Assembly: GCF_019802045.1 (NCBI RefSeq)
Contig: NZ_JAHVHU010000002.1
Coordinates: forward strand, 496,001-560,000
Origin: Membranihabitans marinus
Lineage (GTDB): Bacteria > Bacteroidota > Bacteroidia > Chitinophagales > Saprospiraceae
Direction of reading: 5' to 3'
DNA: 64,000 nucleotides
Translations under genes and position numbers: made by a program
The notes under the pieces: generated by a model
Database searches by the model: none
What the model was told of the DNA's origin: nothing
The model's input: the letters and a program-made list of their open reading frames with translations, nothing else
Shown here: piece after piece, positions 9,802-17,077 of the stretch
Layout: each line of letters opens with the position of its first letter
Numbering within the stretch: position 1 is the stretch's first letter

Positions 9802-11097
9802 ATGAAAATAAATAAACAAAACATTAAACGTCGAACTTTTCTGAAAAGGTCACAAAATTTGGTTTTAGGGACAGCATTAATTCCCGGTAGCACCATGACC
9901 TTAATGGGGCAAAGCTGTTCAAAAAGAGGGGCTGTCATCATGGAACAAGCATCTAAATCTATGCCGGAAATAATAGACAAAGAGGTCGTCTTTATCGATC
10001 AAACTTCAAGTTTTCGACCTATTCCATCGGACCCGAATTTTCGGACGGGTTCAAACATTCCATCTTTACCTCGTACGGTTGAAGTTCCGTTTCCATGGGA
10101 AGAGGAAAAGCTAATCAGTAATAATCAGGGCTACATCACCGGTAATGTTTTTGTCGATCCGGATAGTCGTTTTATATTGCAGTTAATGTTATCAACGCCG
10201 GGTACACCAGATACATCCAGTGGTTCCCCTCAATACAAAACCTGGTATCGGGTGTCTACAGATGGGGGACGCACATTTTCAAAACCTGCGTTGGTTGTAA
10301 TCGAGGGAAATACGCTGGAAAATCCTATTGACGGCGTTGAAATCGGACGGAATGGCTACAATGTCAATTTTACCACGCCCATTATCAAGAGTTCTTCAGG
10401 GAAAATCATCGTGCCGGTTAATTTGCACCCATGGGATGAGGAAAAACAAAAAATATACAACCCGGCCGATGCCTATATATTTCAGGATGCCGGAGCGCTT
10501 GTTGGAGAATGGGACCATCAATCAAAGGATTTTAATTGGCGATTTGGCGGGTGGCTTCGAATAGATCACCATGTTTCTACCAGAGGGCTATCAGAGCCTT
10601 CGATCGTTGAATTGTCAGAAGGTCGATTTGTGATGATCTCCCGCGGATCCAACCTCAAAAAACCTGATCTTCCCGCTCATGCTTGGGTCTCTTTTTCAGA
10701 TGATGATTGTATGACATGGTCCAAACCTCGGCCCTTTAGTTATTCGGACGGAACGAGTTTTCATGTGCCGGCTTCCTGTTCTACAATATTTCGATCCCGA
10801 GTTAATAATAAGTTGTACTGGATAGGTAATTTGGTGGAGGGTAATCCTGATGGGAATTTTCCCCGGTTCCCGATAGTTATCGGAGAGGTCAATGAGAAAC
10901 CGTTTGGAATTATTAAGGATACCGTACTCCAGCTCGATACCCGGCATTCAGAAAAAGAGGGCGAAAAAATCCAGCTGTCCAATTTCAATATTTTGGAGCA
11001 TTCCCATAATGGTGAAATCATTATAACACTGACTCGACGTGAAGGAAGAAAAGTGGCCAAAGGCCTGTCCTGGTATCGAATTGCTTTAGCCACATGA
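9802..11097 (+). CDS. Tat-exported Asp-box sialidase-superfamily protein, family B
   Basis: 431 residues from the ATG at 9802, one base after the upstream stop. A TTG at 9787 is in frame but would overlap the preceding gene and only adds five residues, so the ATG is preferred. The N-terminus carries a twin-arginine signal (KRRTFLKRSQ followed by a hydrophobic stretch). The mature part has a propeller with two recognisable Asp boxes, STDGGRTF near residue 155 and the unusual SDDDCMTW near 305, in which the usual Gly is Cys. Blocks shared with 13710 include IDGVEIGRNGY, HLHPWDE (HLH/NLH) and ASCSTIFRS. Enzymatic activity is unproven; a sialidase-like hydrolase of the same pathway is the best guess. 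Confidence 0.82.
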   Translation: MKINKQNIKRRTFLKRSQNLVLGTALIPGSTMTLMGQSCSKRGAVIMEQASKSMPEIIDKEVVFIDQTSSFRPIPSDPNFRTGSNIPSLPRTVEVPFPWEEEKLISNNQGYITGNVFVDPDSRFILQLMLSTPGTPDTSSGSPQYKTWYRVSTDGGRTFSKPALVVIEGNTLENPIDGVEIGRNGYNVNFTTPIIKSSSGKIIVPVNLHPWDEEKQKIYNPADAYIFQDAGALVGEWDHQSKDFNWRFGGWLRIDHHVSTRGLSEPSIVELSEGRFVMISRGSNLKKPDLPAHAWVSFSDDDCMTWSKPRPFSYSDGTSFHVPASCSTIFRSRVNNKLYWIGNLVEGNPDGNFPRFPIVIGEVNEKPFGIIKDTVLQLDTRHSEKEGEKIQLSNFNILEHSHNGEIIITLTRREGRKVAKGLSWYRIALAT

Positions 11098-11226
11098 ATA
11101 AGATTAGGTGATTTCTATGGATTTGAGATTTTTCTCAGATCATGAAATTAGAGAATTTTTCTCTGTTTTACTTAATGTGTAAATTCTTCCAACTTCTAAT
11201 TTTTTTTTACTTAAAATCACTTTGAT

Positions 11227-11724
11227 ATGAAATTTCATCCCTATGCCCGGCGATACTGTCTGAAATGGGGGATGAGTGCTCTGACGCCTGTATTGCTGCC
11301 TGGTATAGTAGGGAGAATAAGACGAGGAGCTTTATTGAAATGGAATACAGGACCCCAACCTCAATACCTGGATAATGGCCGGGCCTTCATGTGCAATCCG
11401 GCGATTTATACTTCAGTCCGGGTCTGGATTAAAAACCAAACGATTATTGTCGATGAGCAATCAGGAAAGGAAGTGGTCTATTACCAGGGAGGTTCTTGTA
11501 GAATTGAGAGTAGGTTTGGTGAGAAAGATCTGTTTTCTGAAAATGATGGGGAAACCTGGAGTCAACCGGTTGTGATTGCAACGGCAACGGATACGAGTAA
11601 AACAAAAACATTATCGTACCCACGAGTTTTTGAAGCAAATCCCGGAGAGATATGGATTACAACTACTTATGCAGGTTTCGCCGGTTATCTCAGTGTTCGA
11701 TTGCATGAGAAGGATTTTAATTAA
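11227..11724 (+). CDS. Chimeric remnant: N-terminus of family U protein fused to C-terminus of family A sialidase
   Basis: A 165-residue open frame made of two unrelated parts. Residues 1 to about 102 match the N-terminus of the Tat-exported protein at 16174, sharing the altered Tat region (GMSALTPVLLPG versus GMGAFTPVLLSG), the (D/N)xGR(A/S)F(M/I)CN stretch, VDEQSGKEVVYYQGGSC and FGEKDLF. From about 104 on it matches the last Asp box and tail of family A propellers (SENDGETWSQPVVIA, then a YP(R)VFE…PGEIW strand and a terminal LHEKDF). The junction at 11533-11537 lies in a TTTT run present in both parents. A recombination or internal deletion that kept the frame is the simplest explanation. 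A single propeller blade cannot fold as a sialidase, so it is probably a non-functional relic, although a stable small exported protein is possible. Confidence 0.8.
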   Translation: MKFHPYARRYCLKWGMSALTPVLLPGIVGRIRRGALLKWNTGPQPQYLDNGRAFMCNPAIYTSVRVWIKNQTIIVDEQSGKEVVYYQGGSCRIESRFGEKDLFSENDGETWSQPVVIATATDTSKTKTLSYPRVFEANPGEIWITTTYAGFAGYLSVRLHEKDFN

Positions 11725-11738
11725 AAAAATAACTAGAG

Positions 11739-12902
11739 ATGAAAAATTGGAGCGTATTTATAGCTAGAATGGGCGTTTGCCTGATCTTATGCAGTTTTGT
11801 CTTTAAGAGCGCAGCGCAAAATGTTAATGGCGTCGAAGGGAAAGTAACCACTACTGGTGCCTGGATTCCCAATGAGGTTGAAGAATTGGAGGGAATGAAG
11901 ATGGGGCCTTTTGTACAGCTTGATAATGGACAAATTCTGACAATAGAAGACAAGAAGTGCTTAATTAGTGATGATAATGGGAAATCATGGATGGAGTATG
12001 ATGTGTTTGATACCCACCAGAACGTCAAAATTTCCAATGAAAGAGCCCTCTTAAAAACCAAAAGTGGTGTGATAATTTTGGCTTTCATGAATCTTGAAGA
12101 AAGGAAGAACTGGAATTGGAATCCCGCTATATCTGATTCTCCCGGTGCGATATTACCAACTTATACGATCCGTAGCCTGGATGGCGGAAAGACCTGGCAG
12201 GATCTGCAGAAATTGCATAACGAATGGGCCGGAGCAGTCCGGGATATGATTGAAACCCGAAGTGGTAATGTTATATTCACGTCGATGATGATGCGACATA
12301 ATCCCGGACATCATACGGTACTTACCTATACATCACGAGACGATGGGAAGTCTTGGGAACGCAGCAATATTATTGATCTGGGAGGCGCAGGCCACCATAG
12401 TGGAGTAACCGAATCTACGATTGAGCAATTGGGAGACGGAAGGATTTGGCAGTTGATGCGGACGAATTGGGGAACATTTTGGGAAGCTTTTTCTGAGGAC
12501 GAGGGGCTCACCTGGAAGGATATTCAACCCACGAACATCGATGCCAGTTCCGCACCTGGTCTACTAAAAAGATTGGAAAGTGGACGACTGGTTTTGATTT
12601 GGAATCGACAATACCCTGAAGGGAAAGATTATTATCCATTACGAGGAGGAGATAATCAATGGTCTGAAGTTCGAGCCAGTAATCACCGGGAAGAATTGTC
12701 CATTGCTTTTTCTGAAGATGATGGTGTCACCTGGAGTAAGCCTCGAATAATAGCAAAATCATACAGCGTGCAGAACGAAGACACTGGCAAAACTTGGCTG
12801 TCGTATCCCTATTGTCTGGAAATGAAAACCGGTGAATTATGGGTTACGACAATGCAAGGTAACCTTAGGATTCGATTGTTTGAAAAGGACTTTAAAAGAT
12901 AA
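11739..12902 (+). CDS. Asp-box sialidase-superfamily protein, family A
   Basis: A 387-residue secreted propeller, clearly paralogous to 5773 over its whole length. The signal peptide ends near residue 27 (SAAQ). Five Asp boxes are visible: SDDNGKSW, SLDGGKTW, SRDDGKSW, SEDEGLTW and SEDDGVTW. It shares with 5773 the WNW motif, the PGA(V/I)LPTY segment, MRHNPG, GGAGHH and the terminal (Y/F)EKDF. As in 5773, the exact substrate cannot be read from the sequence. It starts 14 bases after the chimeric fragment, whose own tail is of this same family, so an A-type gene was once also located just upstream. The next gene begins one base after its stop. Confidence 0.85.
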   Translation: MKNWSVFIARMGVCLILCSFVFKSAAQNVNGVEGKVTTTGAWIPNEVEELEGMKMGPFVQLDNGQILTIEDKKCLISDDNGKSWMEYDVFDTHQNVKISNERALLKTKSGVIILAFMNLEERKNWNWNPAISDSPGAILPTYTIRSLDGGKTWQDLQKLHNEWAGAVRDMIETRSGNVIFTSMMMRHNPGHHTVLTYTSRDDGKSWERSNIIDLGGAGHHSGVTESTIEQLGDGRIWQLMRTNWGTFWEAFSEDEGLTWKDIQPTNIDASSAPGLLKRLESGRLVLIWNRQYPEGKDYYPLRGGDNQWSEVRASNHREELSIAFSEDDGVTWSKPRIIAKSYSVQNEDTGKTWLSYPYCLEMKTGELWVTTMQGNLRIRLFEKDFKR

Positions 12903-12903
12903 G

Positions 12904-13680
12904 ATGAAAATCTACAACCATATCGTCTTTCCCTTTGCATTCTTATTGTTTTCATTGGCTGGAGTAATGGGCGCCACTTCTGTTTCATATAAGACTGATT
13001 TGGATTTTTTGTGGTTGCCGTCTTGGGATTCCTCCGATACCCTGACTATTGTTGCATTTGGAAATTCAATCACGGCAGAACGGTCTACTATTAAACAGGT
13101 TTTTGCACAAAGACTACCCCAATTGTTAAACAACCACGGAATAGAGTCCCATGTCACAAATTCAGGGATCCCGGGTAGTCATACCGGCAGTGTCAAAGAC
13201 AACAACTTATTTAAGATAAGACATGGCCGGGATCGGTTTGAAACAGATGTTTTATCATACCATCCCGATCTTGTAATAATCGGTTTTGGAACCAATGACT
13301 CATACATCGATAACAAGATAAAAAAGGGAGAACCCCGGATTCCTATAAAAAACTATAAAGAGAATTTAGAATTCTTTATTACGCAATTAAAATCAAATGG
13401 TTCAGAAGTCATATTGATAGCACCAAATATATTAGGAGATAAATTTCCCGATTTTCAAAATAAGTGGTTGTTGAGATACGTGAAAACAGTAAGGAAATTG
13501 GCGAAAAAACATAAAACGGGTCTGGTTGATAATTATAAACTTTTTATAGAGTATGAGAAAAACTCTGGATCGAGCTTTGATGACCTTATGCTCGATGGAT
13601 GCCATCCCAATGATAAGGGGCATGAACTCATTGCGAATCACTTAGTGGCGGAAATTTTAAAGGTGCTGTGTACAAAATAA
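12904..13680 (+). CDS. Secreted SGNH/GDSL hydrolase
   Basis: 258 residues from the ATG at 12904, one base downstream of the sialidase stop. An in-frame ATG at 12832 lies inside the upstream gene and would put 24 odd residues before a good signal peptide, so the later start is chosen. SGNH blocks are present: block I FGNSIT (nucleophile Ser), the block II Gly in NSGIPG, block III GFGTNDS with the oxyanion Asn, and block V DGCHPND with the Asp-x-x-His pair. Such enzymes remove O-acetyl or other acyl esters from sugars. Its place between two sialidase-like genes suits a sialic-acid-type O-acetylesterase, a role inferred from context. Confidence 0.88.
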   Translation: MKIYNHIVFPFAFLLFSLAGVMGATSVSYKTDLDFLWLPSWDSSDTLTIVAFGNSITAERSTIKQVFAQRLPQLLNNHGIESHVTNSGIPGSHTGSVKDNNLFKIRHGRDRFETDVLSYHPDLVIIGFGTNDSYIDNKIKKGEPRIPIKNYKENLEFFITQLKSNGSEVILIAPNILGDKFPDFQNKWLLRYVKTVRKLAKKHKTGLVDNYKLFIEYEKNSGSSFDDLMLDGCHPNDKGHELIANHLVAEILKVLCTK

Positions 13681-13709
13681 TTTAGCAATGCAAAACAAAA
13701 AAGCAAAGC

Positions 13710-14993
13710 ATGAAGCGTAAGGTACTGGAAAGCAGTCGCAGGAATTTTGTGAAGGGAGTTTCAACACTGATAGTTACTTCAAAATTCGGATTGAATCAAT
13801 TCAGAATAAACAAATTATTTTCTCCTATGACTCATGATGGATTGAAAGTGATCGATAAAGAAGTTGTGTTTGTCGGAGATCAAGTGGATGGTTTTTATCG
13901 GCCGGTGTCTTCCGAATTTATTTTTAGTCAATTTCCTGAAATCCCGGAGGTGCCCGAGTCTATTCCTGTTCACTTTCCTTGGAAAGTAGAAACTTCTGCC
14001 ACCTTTCCAGAAAGGTCACTCAATGGTTTTGGAGCATTGAACGAAGGAATCTATTCAGAAGGTCCGAATATACTTCAAATCATTGCTACCACACCAGGAA
14101 AGCCTGATACCAAAGGCGGATCGCCATCCTATAAAAATTGGTATAGAGTTTCAAATGATAGTGGCAAGACCTTCTCTGATTTCCGATTGATCGTATTGGA
14201 AGGGAATTCTGAGAATAATCCGATTGACGGCGTGGAAATTGGTAGAAACGGGTACACGATACCCTTCACATCAGTCATTTTCAGAAGTCATCAGGGTGAA
14301 TTGATGGTTCCTATTCATCTCCACCCCTGGGATGAAAAGAAGAAAGAAATTTATAACCCCGCGAATGCCTACTTATTTGGAGATTCTGGGGTGCTTATAG
14401 GGAAGTGGGCACCGGATTTTAAGGATGTGGCATGGAAGTTTGGCAATTGGTTGAGAATTGATCATCAATTATCTACCAGAGGATTATTTGAACCTTCAGT
14501 CGCAGAATTGAAAACCGATGGAAGGTTTGCAATGGTCATGAGAGGGTCCAATCATACTCAAGCTGATCTACCCGGTTACACCTGGTTGTCCTTCTCCAAT
14601 GATCAATGCAGGACCTGGTCCGACCCGGTTCCTTTTACATATTCTAATGGAAAGAATTTTTATACCCCAGCTTCATGTTCGACCCTTTTTCGGTCTGAAA
14701 AAACCGGCACTTTATATTGGATAGGCAATGTCCTTCCTGAAAATTCAAACGGGAATAATCCACGCAACCCATTGGTAATCGGCCGGGTGGATGAACATAA
14801 CTTTGGTCTTATCAAGGAGTCGATTGTTGGAATTGATTTCCGACATAAAGAATCAGAGTCTGAAAATGTTGAGCTTTCCAACTATAAAATTATGGAACAT
14901 GCGGATTTGGATGAAATACTAATTGCATTAACCCGAAGAGAAAAGGGGAAGTGGGCACAGGCTCCTTCCTGGTATCGAATAGAACTAAGTTAA
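13710..14993 (+). CDS. Tat-exported Asp-box sialidase-superfamily protein, family B
   Basis: 427 residues, paralogous to 9802. The Tat-type signal has SRRNFVKG followed by a short hydrophobic stretch. Shared blocks with 9802 are DKEVVF near the mature N-terminus, the IDGVEIGRNGY segment, HLHPWDE, the STRGL(S/F)EPS strand and the ASCSTLFRS turn. Two Asp-box-like turns are visible: SNDSGKTF and SNDQCRTW; the second again has Cys in place of Gly, as in 9802. The order family A - other enzyme - family B occurs twice in this locus (5773-7002-9802 and 11739-12904-13710), which argues for block duplication. The gene ends 4 bases before the next one. Confidence 0.82.
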   Translation: MKRKVLESSRRNFVKGVSTLIVTSKFGLNQFRINKLFSPMTHDGLKVIDKEVVFVGDQVDGFYRPVSSEFIFSQFPEIPEVPESIPVHFPWKVETSATFPERSLNGFGALNEGIYSEGPNILQIIATTPGKPDTKGGSPSYKNWYRVSNDSGKTFSDFRLIVLEGNSENNPIDGVEIGRNGYTIPFTSVIFRSHQGELMVPIHLHPWDEKKKEIYNPANAYLFGDSGVLIGKWAPDFKDVAWKFGNWLRIDHQLSTRGLFEPSVAELKTDGRFAMVMRGSNHTQADLPGYTWLSFSNDQCRTWSDPVPFTYSNGKNFYTPASCSTLFRSEKTGTLYWIGNVLPENSNGNNPRNPLVIGRVDEHNFGLIKESIVGIDFRHKESESENVELSNYKIMEHADLDEILIALTRREKGKWAQAPSWYRIELS

Positions 14994-14997
14994 GCAT

Positions 14998-16155
14998 ATG
15001 AATAACCTTCAAGCAATTTTTGAAAATATTATTTTGTTTTGTGCACTGATTTTATGTTTTTCTATTAGTGTTGCAACACTTGATGCCCAGTCGTCAGGAC
15101 CTGTTGTAACACTACAACTAAATCCTGGCGATAATAATCCCCGAAATAGTGAAGGTGATTTTGTGACCTTGAAAGACGGCAGCATCCTGTTCATATATTC
15201 ACATTTTGTGGGAGACGCACCCAGCGATTTTGGTAACTCACACCTCGCATCCCGACGGTCCTATGACAACGGAAACACTTGGACGGATTTAGATGAAATC
15301 GTAGTGGAGAACGAAGGAGCCATGAATGTGATGTCTGTTTGCTTGTTGCGATTGCAGAATGGTCAGATTGCATTGTTTTATGCCCGAAAGAATTCTATTC
15401 ATGATTGTATCCCCTATATGCGGATATCAGAAGATGAAGGTCTTACCTGGAGTGATCCTGTAAAATGCATTACGGATCGTCCGGGGTATTTTGTGTTGAA
15501 TAACAGCCGCGTAATACAACTGGAGAATGGGCGTCTTCTTATGCCGGTGGCTCTTCATGAATCTGAAGAAGTCAAGGGTGGAGCCTTGGAATTACAGTTC
15601 AATAACTATGGGAAATTGTTTTGTTATTACTCGGATAATAACGGACTCACATGGAAAAGGAAGGGTAGGATCGACGTACCTCAGGGTGTTATGGCCCAAG
15701 AGCCTGGCCTGATTGAATTGAAAGATGGTCGTGTTATGATGTACATCAGAACCAATTCGGGGGTACAATACGCTTCTTATTCAAAAAACAAAGGGAAGAA
15801 ATGGTCAGAGGCGATCCCCACTAATATTCCGTCACCGCTTTCTCCGGCTACCATCGTACGTATTCCTGCAACGCAAGATCTCCTGCTGGTATGGAACAAC
15901 AACGGCGTAAAGAAAAGTGCCTATGGAGGGAAAAGGACGCCCCTCAATCTGGCTGTTTCTAAGGACGAAGGCACAACGTGGGATCTTATAAAAACCATTC
16001 ATAGTGATCCCGATGGATGGTATTGCTACACAGCGGTCCATTTATTAAACGACAAAGAGTTTTTATTAAGTTATTGTGCCGGAAATCGACCGGCCGGAAC
16101 CGGGTTGTCCATTACAAATATTACGAAGGTGAATTTGGATTGGGTGTATAAATAG
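14998..16155 (+). CDS. Asp-box sialidase-superfamily protein, family C
   Basis: A 385-residue secreted propeller with signal peptide (cleavage near LDAQ, residue 31). Family C begins its mature part with NPRNSEGDF and LKDGS, a block shared with 17078 and 19379. Asp-box turns are SYDNGNTW, SEDEGLTW, SDNNGLTW, SKNKGKKW and SKDEGTTW. Other conserved features are NVMSV, LFYARKNS, the GYFVLNN strand and a terminal GNRPAGTGLS. The Arg in NPRNSE could take the place of the first Arg of the sialidase triad, but this needs a structural model. It is likely a periplasmic or outer-membrane-associated exo-hydrolase. It lies 4 bases after 13710 and 18 bases before the family U gene. Confidence 0.86.
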   Translation: MNNLQAIFENIILFCALILCFSISVATLDAQSSGPVVTLQLNPGDNNPRNSEGDFVTLKDGSILFIYSHFVGDAPSDFGNSHLASRRSYDNGNTWTDLDEIVVENEGAMNVMSVCLLRLQNGQIALFYARKNSIHDCIPYMRISEDEGLTWSDPVKCITDRPGYFVLNNSRVIQLENGRLLMPVALHESEEVKGGALELQFNNYGKLFCYYSDNNGLTWKRKGRIDVPQGVMAQEPGLIELKDGRVMMYIRTNSGVQYASYSKNKGKKWSEAIPTNIPSPLSPATIVRIPATQDLLLVWNNNGVKKSAYGGKRTPLNLAVSKDEGTTWDLIKTIHSDPDGWYCYTAVHLLNDKEFLLSYCAGNRPAGTGLSITNITKVNLDWVYK

Positions 16156-16173
16156 AATGAAAACTATTATATT

Positions 16174-17070
16174 ATGAGCAAATCTATGATTAAGTTACAT
16201 GCTACTGCAGAAGAGAAAGAGCAAATCGACACAAGGCGCCAATTTTTAAAATTGGGAATGGGTGCTTTCACGCCAGTGCTGCTTTCCGGTATCTTCAGTA
16301 CAAAACAAAACAGTTTATCCGAAAAATCAAGCAATAAATTGAAATATCAATGCCTGGATTATGGTCGGTCCTTCATATGCAATACCGCAGCTTTTAATTC
16401 AGTCCGGATGTGGATTGAAAGCCGAACGATTGTGGTCGATGAGCAATCAGGAAAAGAAGTGGTCTATTACCAGGGAGGTTCTTGTAAAAGTGAGAATACG
16501 TTTGGAGAGAAGGACTTATTTTACGAAGACAATTACGACTTTTTACCCATATTCGGTGATGGCAAAGTGTTGGTTTTTCGACGCCATTCCAATGTCAGAA
16601 AAGATAAAAATTATAGAAGCATCAAAAAAATGGTAGATATGTGGGGTGCGGATCCCAACATCGTACTACCCAAGCCAAAATCCATCACAGAATTGAAAAC
16701 CTGGAAAGATATAGAAAAAGCGACAGCAGCGGGCACCCCCATCGTCACGCAAACGGAGATTTGGAATGAGGAAACAGGATTGAGGGCCATTATTGAATGT
16801 CCCTGTAAAACCATGAATATCAGCCATCCAAAGAAAATGTACCAGATAGATACCGGACCGGTGGCGCTTCCCGATCTTTCTCAAAGATATCCGGAGATGA
16901 TGGAAGGCCTACGATTGGCCTACCTGGCGTTTAATACGGATAGTTTTACGGATTTTGTGGTCGAAGTACCGACGCCGATACAGAATGAATTCAAGAATGG
17001 GGCCCACGTTTATCACTACTCAGAGCACATATCTGTAACAGCTAAAAACAAATTATTTGTCGTCTTATAG
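16174..17070 (+). CDS. Unrecognised Tat-exported protein (family U)
   Basis: 298 residues that I cannot assign to a known family. The N-terminus has a twin-arginine signal (TRRQFLKLGMG then a hydrophobic run ending near residue 38). The mature part contains a patch with DYGRSFICN, VDEQSGKEVVYYQGGSC, a paired-cysteine motif CPCKT near residue 210 and many aromatic residues; no propeller repeats or known catalytic motif are visible. The first 100 residues are duplicated in the chimera at 11227. It is packed between family C genes (18 bases after one, the next starting 7 bases after its stop), so it is part of the same operon. It might be a partner or cofactor-dependent enzyme for the propeller hydrolases; this is only context. 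Confidence 0.75.
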   Translation: MSKSMIKLHATAEEKEQIDTRRQFLKLGMGAFTPVLLSGIFSTKQNSLSEKSSNKLKYQCLDYGRSFICNTAAFNSVRMWIESRTIVVDEQSGKEVVYYQGGSCKSENTFGEKDLFYEDNYDFLPIFGDGKVLVFRRHSNVRKDKNYRSIKKMVDMWGADPNIVLPKPKSITELKTWKDIEKATAAGTPIVTQTEIWNEETGLRAIIECPCKTMNISHPKKMYQIDTGPVALPDLSQRYPEMMEGLRLAYLAFNTDSFTDFVVEVPTPIQNEFKNGAHVYHYSEHISVTAKNKLFVVL

Positions 17071-17077
17071 TTCCACT

